From assembly GCF_009389715.1 (NCBI RefSeq), contig NC_052404.1:7028745-7092744 (forward strand): 64,000 nt of DNA. Direction: 5' to 3'. This DNA is from Phoenix dactylifera. Lineage: Eukaryota; Streptophyta; Magnoliopsida; Arecales; Arecaceae. This document shows positions 35,820 to 59,624 of this stretch, piece by piece. Below the pieces are notes generated by a model. That model did not search any database. It had not been told where the DNA came from and saw only the letters and a program-made list of their open reading frames with translations. The position numbers were made by a program, and so were the translations under genes. How positions within the stretch are numbered: the first letter of the stretch is position 1; every line of letters starts with the position of its first letter.

Positions 35820-38800
35820 CTGTAAATAAAGCATGAGAAAAGTTAGTGCAGCAGATTCATATGAAATGTTGTTCCTCCAACTTTAATATTAATAATACTA
35901 CCGAAACAAGTTGTGTTGTGTGAGAGAAAAAGATTTATCACCGACGCCAATTCAACTCAATCGAAATTTAAGCTACATTTCACCTTGCATGATTTGATAT
36001 TACATATCTAAGTTCGGCTGCGTGCCGAATCTCATTTATAATGTTTGTAAGATGTGGAGAACTAAGCTTAGCAGGTTTTGCATGATCAAAACCAGGAGTT
36101 TTCTTTTACTGATTCTTGCCTGCAGGCAGCTGATGCAGGAAAGGAACCAGGAAGCCGTGTTTTAAAAACATGCCACAGCGGAAAACATCAAGTGCTTGAT
36201 AGAAACAAGGAAATGTGCATTAGTGCATGTTACACAGCACAAAATCAACTAGCATATAGACATGATGAGCAAGGTCCTTATTTTGCTCTTTCAATCCCTA
36301 CCCATGCATTATCATCGAACGGTATCATACTCTCAAAAAATCAACCAGTAAGCCACATCCATAAGAACAGGGTCTATCTGTTATATCTGTCGACAAAACC
36401 CACATGAATGGCCTAAAATGGAATCCATGGATAGTGCAGTTAAGAGTTAACACACACCAGGCTGCAAAATAATCATTTAACCCTTATATCATTCATCATC
36501 ACGGAACCAAAACCAATCAGAAAAGGGACCTTCTCACTTTGAACTGGAACGCAAGTTAGCAAATCATGTTTCATACAAGCATCCAAAATGCATAAAGGTA
36601 AGTGAAACGTTGACGCAGGACAGAAGGAGGAGGAGAGAGAAGAAGAGGAGGAAAAAGACGAGGAGAGGAGAAGAAGGCAAAGAGAAAGGGCAACTCAATA
36701 TTCTGTATTCTCAAATCTCAACAATTCAAACTATATTCTTAATTAACATAGCAATGGATTTATATAAAAAATCCAAAATCTTAATAATTATCCGCATAGA
36801 AATAAAATACTAGGGTCCCCATCAAATTCTACTCCGAGAGTCCACATAAAATAAAATCCTCTAATTTTCAGATAAAATAAAATTTTCTAATTTCTATATT
36901 TGCGCCTAATAGAAATACGTCTAGATTTCTTATTAGACGATCCTTCGTCAAACCTTCTATTTGATTCTTAGTCATATTAGAGACAAATATGAGAATGCTT
37001 TTGCCAACTCACTTTCAAAAATATGAGTACTCTAACTTTCAAATTAGAAGTTAATTACTACACAAAGTCACATTGGATGCCATTGGGTCTTCTCACACTT
37101 CAAAAGTATGGAATTAATCTAGAGATCGCAATGTGAAGCTTTTGTCTTCAAGCATGCTGGAACATTACCTTTTCTACTGTATATATTAGAATTAAAGGAA
37201 TACACATATACAAGATGTTGTTTGTGGTTACACTTTAAAATAATCAATGGTGGAACTTATGCATTCGTAGTTTTATTATGTAAAGTTTTAAGGAAAATTA
37301 AAGATGCAGCTAGACAGAAATTTCATTATCTAAACTGCAACTGCTCATTGATGAAGGCTATCCCCTATAGTGTGGAAATCATTAAACTTTTGCATGACCC
37401 TTAATATTTCAATGCATGCCTTAGATCATATTTCCAATTATTTTATAGCAGAAAAGTATAATCACTTCACACCATATTCATGAAGTTAAAGCTTTGGAGG
37501 AGTGATTACTATTTGGATTTTTTTTTTTGGTACATCCTCATTTTCATTGTGAAGTTGGGGTCTATTTGGTATCTTGGTTGCAACTTTTGAAGGGAAAAAA
37601 TGGAGAATTTTGAAAGTTGTTTGCCAAAATATTGATTTCACTTTCAAGGTCTCAGTGATGCGTAAATGTCATATTATAGAAGATGAACTTATCGTTCTAA
37701 GTTGCCGACCAATCCCCCCCACCATCAACCCTTCATCACATATCTACCCTAGCTCATCCTAGCAAGGGGGTCTGAGAAGCTATATGGATTGAGAAGAAAC
37801 ATAGGGAAGGGGGAGAATTCTGAATGGGAAAAAAGGTGAGATCAACCTAGATATAAGCAAATGCTCAAATTGGATGGACATTTTGATCCGGATATATAGC
37901 AAAGTTATGGCTTGCCGCATGACATACCAACTATTGCACGGATCGCTCAACCATTCTGGCCCTACTTCTGCAAATGAAATATCCCATTTCAATACAAAAC
38001 ATCTATTTACAAGAATGCAGCGAACAGTGCACAAGCTAGCGCCTTCATTGTGTCATGCTAGCCTGTTTATCCAATAATAATTCGAATATATCCATTCCAT
38101 CATGTTCTCCTCTTTGTGTGTCATTCTCAATCTGCTAAAGCAAGCAACAAGCACCGGTTTTTGTTCCATTAAGCACAACGTTTTTATTTCTTTCTCAGCT
38201 GACTTCTTATCAGTCTTCTCTCACCACAAAAACCAATTACAATAGAACAAAATTATCTAAAATTATCCCCAGTATTCTACGAAGCCACAGGATTGTGGTC
38301 TACATAGGCAAACATCTAAGCTCCTACTGTGTATACTCAAATCACATTGTTGGCCTTCAAATCATCCTTAGCTCAGAAAGATTGTCATTTGTTCGAACTA
38401 TATCTTTTACCCAAAATCAAAGTCAAACATGCAAATGATTATATCAAAACATTTATAAATTGTTTGAGCAGATCATAAGAAAGTCATGCTAGTATTTGTT
38501 CGATCTTCGTCCAGAAATCAATACTTAAAAATAAAAAAAATATGCAAAAAAAACTTGAGAGCAAAATAGGTCACATCCAAAGCTTATCTATTCCAACTTC
38601 TTTTTTAAGCAATGAACCAGAAATAACTACATATAGGACAGTTAAATTAAGACCCGATCATAAAATACTCTTTAAAACATCAAAAAAAAGGGAAAATGGA
38701 ACAATCTAATTTCAGATCTCCAACTCAAAGAATCAAAACAAAGATAACGAATTTCAGTGCATTTTCTAGAAGGGTTTTGGAGATTAACAAATTCAATTGC

Positions 38801-38866
38801 AATCCTCCACATACAAAGAAATTTAACAAAGAAAATTAGAGAAATATGAGGGCAAAAAACGCTCAC
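35820..38866. other. Probable intron/intergenic DNA, no further exon confirmed
   Basis: It lies between the orphan terminal exon and the candidate 5' exon. It includes a GA-rich run (36625-36690) followed by AT-rich sequence resembling a decayed LTR (36690-36960). No other exon could be fixed from splice signals and frame. Confidence 0.35.
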
Positions 38867-38930
38867 CGGAGGCTCGGAAGAGGAGGGGGGGAGGGGGAGG
38901 AGCGGGAACTCGATGCCCTAAGTCTTGCCT
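38867..38930 (-). other. Possible 5' untranslated exon with donor site
   Basis: On the minus strand a CT-rich stretch without ATG ends in CGAGCCTCCG|GTGAGCG, a near-consensus donor at 38866. The sequence upstream (38931-39200) is GC-richer than its surroundings and includes TGGGCTGGGCC words like the site II elements of plant housekeeping promoters. It may start the gene whose last exon is at 35666-35819. The distance (3 kb) is acceptable, but no connecting exon was found with confidence. Confidence 0.3.
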
Positions 38931-39660
38931 GCGATTGGTTTGTATCTATCGGTCAATGAAAATTCAGTAGAAGCCCTTGGAAGTCCGTCGAATTACATAG
39001 CGCGAAACAAATCACCGCCGTTCGGATATTTCGCCTGATCGGTCGAGTCCTCTGAAGCTCCAGGCCCAGTTGTGGGGAAGGATTACTGGATTCGCACTCA
39101 TATCCAACATGTAAGTTTGGGTTGGGCTGGGCCGGGCAGAATGATGTCGACTTGACTTCAAAGTGGACTTGAGCAGCCCAGCCCAGCCCAATACGAACCT
39201 CTACTTATATGGCTAGCCAAATGACCCGGTTAGAAACACAAGCATGACCCAATTTCTATAGACTATTCTTTCTACCATACAATACCCATTCCATGTTAGT
39301 TTGAGCATGTAGCTGTTAGCCATGAGATAGAAGATTCAAGCCCTTACTCTAAGATCTATTATTTATTTATCTAGATAAATTTTATTATTTAACCAAATAA
39401 AATAAGAGAATATGTACAACAGTCAGGCCATATTTTAGTATTTATATAATAAACTCTTAACTTGTATCATGTTGACATAATGTCAAACCTTTACATTTTT
39501 CAAACTTTTTAGTGTTGATTGTTTCCAACCAAGTCCGACATTAAAAGAGGCACCAGATCTTGGGCTTCGAGTTGCCCTTCACTAGCTGTGCTCCACCGTA
39601 CACTGGCTATGATTATTTAGGAGCTCGAAAAAGTTGATGCCCCAGAAAGGGTATTGTTTA

Positions 39661-41260
39661 ATATTATCAAAATATTTACAGAAGAAAGATAAATAAGAGA
39701 GAAAAATATTATTTCTCTGTTTCACCTCGGTATACCTCAAAAGTTATATATATTTTTATATAAATTATAAAAAAATAATAGTATAGGCTGATATAAGATT
39801 ATGCTAATAAAAAAAATACTTGCTAATACAAGTTGTTATGTGATCCCTAAAATTACTCTAACAAAATCATGCTAGCAAAAAAAAATAATAATATTTATCA
39901 ATGCAGGATCATACTAATAAAAAAATAATACCAACCAATACAAGATCGCGTTAACAAAGAAAAATAATATGGGCCGATATAGATTGTTATGTGATTTTTA
40001 AAATTATGCTAACATTCTTCCTCAAACTCAAGATGGTACTATAAGTGCCAACTTGAGTTTAGAAACTAAATCACGAATGTATCTAAAAACTGATGTACTA
40101 AATAAAGAGCTGAAGTAGCAGCTCAGAAACTGACATGATAGACTAGAAGTTGACATTATAGCTCAAAGGTTGACGTGATAGTAGATCAAGAGTTAATGTG
40201 ACAGCATAGTATCTGATGTTGCAGAACACGAGCTGTTATAGCAGCTCAAAAGCTGATGCATTAGATTAGGAGTTGACATGACAACTCAAAAATCAATATA
40301 GTAGACTGATGTATCTGAGTGACGTGGCAGACTGATATATTTGTCGATGTGGCTGGTTGACTTATTTGATGATGTGGCAGCATGAAGACATATAAGATAA
40401 TAATTTCAGTAAGGATAAAGCTCAGAAGGAAGTCAACTAAAAGTTGATATCCTTTTAGATGGAGGCCCCATGGAAGTGAGTATTAGTTGATTGATTTGTC
40501 TGATGATATAGCAGCGAGAAGACACAGAAAATAATAGTTGCAGCGAGGACAGAGCTTAGAGAGAAGGTAACTGAAGGTCGATGATTCTCACAGATAGAGG
40601 CACTATAGAAGAGAAACAGAAGACTTCGAACTGGATAGTGAAAGAGCTGGAGGCAGCAAATAAAATCAAAAATAGAAAAAAAAGGGACCGAGCCACAGTG
40701 AGGAAAAACAACTGAAGCTCTGAAGCTGAGGAGAAAAGTGGTGGAGAGGAGCTACGGATCCATAGAAAAGAAAAAAATTTAGGTATTAAATTACTAAAAA
40801 TAGAGGATATGCAAATCTCCTAATGAAATCAATATTACTTTATTAGAAAATAGAGGGTACGTGGAGAAACAGAGGATCTGCAAATCACTGAAAAATAAAG
40901 AATTTTTAGGTGTTGATTCATCCAAAAATAGATATCGATAGATCGACAATAAGGGTCTTCAAAGCTTCTAAACATGGCAACGATAACCACAGTAGAAGCA
41001 GAAGAAAAAGAGAAAAACAAGTAAAAAAGAGAGAAAAAATGATTTTATTTTTTATTCTATCATATTCGATATATCTTAGGAATTATATATACTTGTATAT
41101 AAATTCTATAAATATATATATATATAGACTGATATAAGATCATGCTAATAAAAAAATAATACTCACATACACAAGTTGTTATGAGTTTTCTAAAATTACT
41201 TTAGAAAAATAATATGGCTGATGTAGATTATTTTGTGATATCTAAAATTATATTAATAAA
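39661..41260. repeat. 1.6-kb unit flanked by diverged direct repeats (possible non-autonomous LTR element)
   Basis: The left part (about 39661-40010) and the right part (about 41010-41260) share the same order. First comes an AGAGAGAAAAA tract with TTTATTCT/TTTCTCTG words. Next are TATATA words with TATAAATT, then GACTGATATAAGATCATG-like text. Last come CTAATAAAAAAA, ACAAGTTGTTATG and CTAAAATTACT. They lie in direct orientation about 1.35 kb apart. The right copy lacks an internal block. The central 1 kb has no pol-like coding and carries many short repeats of CTGATGT/TTGACATG words. A non-autonomous LTR element is the best guess; no target-site duplication was identified. Confidence 0.5.
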
Positions 41261-41607
41261 TAATAATTAAACAGAACAAATGCAAAATTTGGACAAAATC
41301 CAAAATGAAACGCAGTATAATTTAGACTCGTCGTTACGTTAATGTATGGTTTCGGACCACTTGATCCAGCGATCGGAACGGGTAGGACCCCATCCGTCGT
41401 GCCATCAGGTCGCACCAAAAAAATAAATCGCAGTTTTCCAGGCCGGCGAGCCTTCGAATCTCAACGATTTCACACCCAATCCCCGCCAACCGCTGCCAAA
41501 CAATTCACTCCTCTCCCAACCCCGCTGCTCTTAAACCTTCTTCCATTTTTTTTTTTGGCTAGGGCTTAAACCTTCTTCCTTCATCCATCCTCCCTCCTCG
41601 CCATCCC

Positions 41608-42661
41608 ATGGCAAACCCTGGTCGCTGCCGCAGGTGCTGCCGCTTCGCCGTCTGCTCGCCGACGGCGGCCATTCTCCTCATCCTCATCTCCGCCGTTCCC
41701 CTCGCCCTCATCGCCTCCCTGGAGCGCTCCCCCTCCATCAGGTATCACAGCCGTGGATGGCTCCGCGAGTGCGCCAAGTGGGATGCGCTCGGCCGCCGCT
41801 TCCTCGTCTCCACCCTCTTCGACGGCGTCGTCGCCGAGATCCCCGTTCCCGAGGCTGCGGAAGCAGGCCCCTTGGAGGAGCGGACGGTGGTCGCCGACGG
41901 CGACGTGGCCGGGAACGCGTCGCTGGGGATCGCGGTGGATAGGGCGAGGCGGCGGCTCCTTGTGGTCTACGCCGACGCGCGGCGGTTCCGGTTCTCAGCC
42001 GTCGCCGCCTACGACCTGGACTCGTGGGACCGACTCTTCCTCGCCCGGCTCAGCGGACCCGGTCAGTGGACCTCTTGTCCTTTCTCCTTATTATCTGGCG
42101 TTCGTTCTTGATCGGACGATAGTGATTTCCGTATTGACGTTAAATCTAGAAATTGGGTCGCGATTTTTCCTCGGTAAGTTTAATCGACGGTGGTTGATGT
42201 GTCTTCGGGATTGGAACGGCTGCGATTCCGTACGCCCGTGAGTCTTGGGTTTTTATCTTCTAAGTAGGTCATGCAGGGGTTACTTCGTCGTGACTTGTTT
42301 AACATTTACTTCGTGTGCTCTTCATTTAGTAGCATCTAAATACGTCCAAGTTGGTTGAGACTGAGAAACAGGAAATACGCATGCTTGGGTCCCATCAAGT
42401 GGACACTTCCAAGTTCCAAACGGTACAGATCGGTCTGGGCTGTCATAATAGGTTTAAAAATGTTTTAAACTGGTCGTAACTTTTAATTTTTGAATGATTT
42501 AGATGAGTTAAAAATGTGGGTCAAGTTGTCATAATATTGAGCCAGTCCAATTTTTCTTAAAACAGGTTAAATCACTCAGGCCTCTGAACTTGAACATAAT
42601 TCATGTAATAAATAGGTTTAGATGGGCGACATTTTTATCATTCTAACCTATTTATATCAAA

Positions 42662-42698
<37 letters not shown>

Positions 42699-44858
42699 CT
42701 TATATTATTGCTTATATATATTGCTTGCTGCAATGGTAAGAAGCTTAGGGCTGACGAGTGCAGTGGTGCCGAATAGCTATTCTGTGAAAAAAAAAGAAAT
42801 ATTGTCGGCAATTAGGTCAGTTCCTAGCACAATGGGGGTGGCGGCCCTTGTATATGATGCTTCTTTAAGAGGGATGTCGATATGTTTTTGGGAAAAGGAA
42901 GCTATATTGAATAGTAGTTTGAATTTGTGTTTTTATTGTTTGTTGTGATGTAATTAATGGAGTAGAAGTTGGTGAGTGGGCCACCGTCTCTCCAATGGTA
43001 AGTTATGGTGTAAAAGTTGGGTAGGTGGGCTGCACTACTTTAGTTACGTTGGCAGGTGCTGAAAATCAGTTGGATTAGATCAGCTGCTGTGGGGGTCCTT
43101 TTCACCCTCAGTTCCAAGTTTTCTACTTTACCATACTTGACTCTGGTGTCCCTTAAAGGATGAAATGGCAAGATTTAGGAATCTTGGAATATTAGTTGGT
43201 CTGTGGTTGGTTGCATGTCCAAATGAGTAAGTGTTGGAGCGAGTTTATCAAAGGCGGTCATCACTCTATGGATGTGATGCTGCTGACATTGTTAACTTCG
43301 GCTGAACATGGTCTGATATGATCAAAATGTGGTTAATTATATGCAGCTACGCTTAATCATGGTCGAATATTGTCAACCATAGTGATGAAAGTCTAATCAT
43401 GGCCATGCTGAAATTTTGAGAACTTACTATGCAACTTTTTTTATTTTTCCTCACTGGATTCACGTCATGTAAGTGAGAGACTTATTTGTGTGTTACACCA
43501 GTTGATGCTTTTTGGAGACCATGAAGTACACCGCTTACATGGCTTGTGCAGACTCCCAGCTCTACTTACACCCCAGTGGCCACTTCCGGTTGAACTATAG
43601 TTTAGTTTTCTAACTTATGCTGCAAATGCCTAGTGCTGCATAGCTTCTTGATGTACAGGGCTATAACAGGTGTACCTCGAAGACTCTGGCTATATTAGAC
43701 ATCACATTTTCAATAGCAATTGCATTAATCAATGCAGCTTTAGTTGTTCTAAGGAGCATTATATCATCCCCAAAACCGGAAAAAAAGAAGAAGAGATTTT
43801 CGCTCATTGTCCCTTTAACATCCAGACTTTGATCTTCATAGTTGATTTGTTAGTTCTGTATTAGCATCATACAGTATGAAGTCCTAATGTATGAGATAAG
43901 GAAAGGTGAAACATGGTTGGACCTACACAACTGTTGTTTCAGCATAGCTCCTGTATTAGAAGACATCTTGTAATCCTACATCCATTACTCTTTTCATTAC
44001 TAGAAACAGGTGAATTATAGTATTTTATGTGACTCTATGGTATCTGCAGTTCTATCTCCAACAAGGACTAAAATAGCCATTAAATTATATGTTAATGCTC
44101 TGGTAGTCCTATAGGACTCGATGACCTTTGTTATTTTAAGGGCAATCAAATACTTTTGATCAGTCTTGGCATCCTATGTTGGTCACAGGAATACAAGTCT
44201 TCTGCCGATTGAAGACTTTCTGTTCAAGCATCTAAATATCCATGTTCTCTATATAGAGTCATTTGATGTTCTATCATCTCATATTCTTTTTGGACCACAT
44301 GGTGTAGGTGATGAAGACTCATTTGCAGATGATGTAGCTGTGGATGAGGAAGGGAATGCTTATGTTACTGATGCCAAAGCAAATAAGATATGGAAGGTGG
44401 GCTTGAATGGTGAATTGCTTTCGGTTATAAGAAGTGAAGTATTTATTCAAAGGAAGGAATGGTACTACAACTTTGTCGGACTCAATGGGATTGTGTACCA
44501 TCCCAATGGATATCTGTTAGTTATTCACACTGCCAGTGGCTATCTTTTCAAGATGGATCCGGTGAAGGAGGAGGTGAGTGTTGTTAAAGTTGCAGGCTCG
44601 CTGCTCATGGGTGATGGTATGGATTTTCTCTCACCAACTAAACTGGTCATAGCTGGCTCCCTGTCTACTAAACTGGTTGAGAGCTCTGATGATTGGAAAA
44701 CAGCCAAAGTCATTGAGAAGTATGTTGGTCCTCTGCATCGGATTGCCTCATCAGCAACAGTGAAGGATGGAAAGGTATATCTGAACCATCTCCTTGGAGG
44801 AGGGCTCGCAAAGACGACGCATGTCATCGCAGAGGCAGTTTTTACGAGCACTAAATGA
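41608..44858 (+). CDS. SMP-30/NHL-repeat-like beta-propeller protein, membrane-anchored
   Basis: Two exons, 41608-42061 and 44308-44858, join across a 2.2-kb GT-AG intron. A phase-1 junction (donor CCCG|GTCAGT, acceptor GTGTAG|GT) completes a Gly codon. Total 1005 nt, 334 residues. The N-terminus has a short basic stretch (RCRRCCR) and then one hydrophobic segment (~18-37, AAILLILISAVPLALIASL), a signal anchor for the secretory pathway. The rest looks like the plant SMP-30/gluconolactonase/LRE-like (calcium-dependent phosphotriesterase) family. The repeated strand motifs VVAEIPVPE, DDVAVDEEGNAYVTDAKANK, LNGIVYHPNGYLLVIHT and LFKMDP are blades of a six-bladed propeller. Plant members have no established substrate. 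The first exon is GC-rich and the second is not, a usual monocot pattern. The 2.2-kb intron contains an AT microsatellite at 42664-42698. Confidence 0.85.
42062..44307 (+). other. Intron of the beta-propeller gene
   Basis: It holds a (TA)n tract (42664-42698) and sequence resembling a dispersed repeat near 42400-42620 (AAACGGTACAG, GGTTTAAAAATG, TTAAACTGGTCG). No exon between the two coding exons is required, since phase and family continuity are satisfied by a direct join. Confidence 0.7.
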
Positions 44859-45314
44859 GGGTGGTGTTTTCTGGTGCATGATTAACACTATGATTTGGTG
44901 GACAGGTTCACCACTCCATGAAAGGGAAGATCATGTTCTCAAATCCTGTTGTTATAATGGTTGTAATATCGCTTTACTGTTTCAATTATAAAAAAGAAAG
45001 GGAATGAGAAACTTTTTTTGTTGAACCTATAAAAAGGCATTCTGTTCTTCATCTCTTCAATTGCAGGATGCACCTAAGGTGTGGTGACTGATTCTCAAAG
45101 CCCCTCAGGTCTCATATTTTAACGGGACTTTTATGAGTTTTGCTACTGCAAGATTATACTACATACACCTACCCTCAAAAGAATAGAGAAGCATATTATA
45201 TATGCAGAAAACTTATTTTCTCATGCTTAATGAGGGCTGAACTTAAGATTTTGATTTTAAAGAAAGAGTGTTATACAAACTCCTTAACAAATTGATTTCT
45301 TTTTCTAAAAAAAA

Positions 45315-45720
45315 ATGAAGTTTTATTTTAAACATTATAAAGTTACCAAAATAAACTAAAGTAGTCAATACTTTAAATTGAATTTAAGTTCTTAGCCTAC
45401 CACAAAACTGAAAGGGCCAAGACAACAACCCTTATCAATTAGGTAATTTAAAGATCAAATTGATGCTCCCACCGATCCATCCTCCATAATATCTCGATAT
45501 AAAAGAGTAACATGACAATGAAGTTTTATTTAAACATTATAAAGTTACCAAAATAAACTAAAGTAGTCAATACTTTAAATTGAATTTAAGTTCTTAGCCT
45601 ACCACAAAACTGAAAGGGCCAAGACAACAACCCTTATCAATTAGGTAATTTAAAGATCAAATTGATGCTCCCACCGATCCATCCTCCATAATATCTCGAT
45701 ATAAAAGAGTAACATGACAA
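45315..45720. repeat. Two-copy ~203-bp tandem duplication
   Basis: Two head-to-tail copies run from ATGAAGTTTTATTT to AAGAGTAACATGACAA, with the second starting at about 45518. They differ by about one base in a T run over the length I compared. The near-identity implies a recent event. The unit is non-coding and lies in the 3.3-kb gap between the convergent propeller and EZ genes. Confidence 0.9.
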
Positions 45721-48167
45721 GGATGGGTGCAATAAAGAAATTTAAAATAGTGGTAGTAAATTCCTACTAGTTAACCAATTCTTTTGTGCATGTAACTTGA
45801 GATTTGGTTTTGGTTTTGATTAAGACATTTGATAAACAATTAATAGCTTGGAGGAGGACTAAACCAATCTCATAAGCAATCCATCCTTCATCCGTTTCTT
45901 ACATTTCTTGTAGTAGAGAAATTTGATATTAGGGCTATAACATGTAAGGCATTAATTCAATCCTCCTATAGTCTAGTGACTGAGATTGTGTTTGCAAGAA
46001 CAATAAGGAGGAATAAAATTTATTTAACCCACTCATTTCATCTTTTGCAATCAAAAAGTCATTTGAGCATATAGAATAAATCACTTTTTCAGAATGGCAG
46101 AATTGGAAGTTCAGAAAAAATGGACATCATGAATACACGACCTTTTCTTCTCCTAATTTATATACCCTAGTTAACTCAGAATAACTTTACTATTATGAAA
46201 TAGTAGAATAATTTAATACACTCTTTTTCCCTCAAAAGCCTCTTAAGAAAAGTCTTTCATTTCTTGTTCGAGTTTCGTTTGCCGAACATTATTTCTCGTT
46301 GGTTGGTTTGGTAGAATTCTTCGAATTTTGGGAGTCCTAGCACTCGAAACGAGAAAAGTACATGATGTTGATAGGACGGCACCGAGATGAATCACAAAGA
46401 AGAATGCCTGACAGGCAGATTTTCTTATTCCGTTTAACCCAACAACTCCAGATTTTCTTATTCCGTTTCCAAACACATAATGTTAGCTGTTTCCAATTCT
46501 CAAGACTCATAACACTCAATCCAGAAGGAAATCTAGGGTCTTTTGCTCATGATGCATTTGCAACACTTGTTTGTTCGACAGCAGTGGTGAATGGAATTCT
46601 GGAGGGCACTGTAAAGAGAACTCCCGGCACCTAAACAACACTTTCAGGTAGGCAAATTTTTGAAAAGAAACATGTTCTTGGATCAAGTTGTAAAGCAAAT
46701 GAAAACCCCAGTAACTATTCTGAACACAAACTAACTTATCTGGACTTCCAATAGATGGTCATCCATCTATATATGGCAGAATACCTGGGAGAGGACCCCC
46801 AACAGGCATTCAGAACTGCAGCTATATTTCTATCTACTATCTCAACAAAAACCCGGTTGTAGAAGTTAGTAATGGCGGTCTTGTTTTCTTCAATTCCTAC
46901 TATGTCTTGAATCGTTCTTCCTTATTTATACAACAATTGCTTGTATTACTTCCTTATGTATTGATTGGAATAGCCGGCATGTGATGGTGAAACTTAAGTA
47001 AGAAATGAGGAGCAACAATTTTTGGAGTCGAGACCCACTTGTTTTGTATATCCTGCAGCTGTTGGCTGTATTTCATGTACAACTTCGCCAAAAAATCTGT
47101 TTTTCTTGCCTATGATAGTTGTAATACCAATGTTGTTTGTTTAATGATTGACATTGACCCACTTATCTGTAATTGCTAATGTAGCATGCTTAACTTTGCT
47201 TTTACTGATTAGCTTGGGTTCCATTATATATCTCCAAGACAATGTGCCAGAAAAAATAGTAAGCAGCATCTAACCTAGTTGCTGGTTGGTGTTCATGGCT
47301 GTGTGATATGAGGTTCACAGTGACTCGGAAAATTCATTGCTATTAGATACAAATATTGCTGACTTCCACAAGATTGGCTCTTGAGGTCATGTTGAATATT
47401 TCTTCTTTAGAACTCCTGGTTCTTGGACATGATTTACCAATAGTCAATTCTAAAGCTAGACTATTCTGCCCTTGAAAAGACTAAAATTCAAACCAGCAGG
47501 GTTATTTGTAAGAGATTCCACACCCTAATTCTAACAATAATTTTCTCACTCCAGCTTTCGAAAGTTGTTTAGCCATCAGCTTGATAGCAAACACTTTCCA
47601 CACTGTTTGGCCTGGCCAACCCCTACGCAAGTAAGGAGCTTTTGTCCACTGAAAAGTTCATTCCTCATATTAATTGGTCCAATAACCTAACATGATAGTG
47701 AAGCAATACTCTAGAATTCCTCTTCATAACTAATTAATTACAAATGAGAGGGGATGAATAAAAAATATTAGCAATTTGCCCGGTCGGTTACATCTAACGG
47801 CAGATGCATTTACTCTTTATGTATGGCCACAAGACACCACCGAATAGCGGCCTTCTGATATTACCAAAAAAACAATTGTGATCTTCTAATAATGGATGCA
47901 TTGTTTTGAAAGGTCTTTTATTTGGTGTTGAAATAACTGTCATAACCACAACAGTTTCCAGGGAAGTAAACCACCCAAAGCTTTCAGCAATGCATACTCG
48001 AAATCAATTATAATCTTAAGAATGCTTTAAAGAAGTTTTAATACACAGTAATTTCTGTTGGCAGAAACAAACATATTTTATGACTTTATTGTGCTGGAAA
48101 ATGATGCTCTTTACAACGAATATCATCTATTACTTACAATATTTTAGATATTCTCAACCCAGAACTA
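45721..48167. other. Intergenic between convergent genes
   Basis: AT-rich sequence between the 3' ends of the propeller gene and the EZ gene. A 19-bp word (AGATTTTCTTATTCCGTTT) is repeated directly at 46418 and 46450. No coding exon is supported. The portion just below 48168 should hold the EZ 3' untranslated region. Confidence 0.45.

Positions 48168-59624
<11,457 letters not shown>

Noticed and set aside
37907-37946. 40-nt candidate exon (minus) between a TTTGCAG acceptor and a GTATGT donor
   Set aside because: Joining it directly to the exon at 35819 creates a stop codon, so it cannot be the preceding exon without another in between. Support is too weak to annotate.
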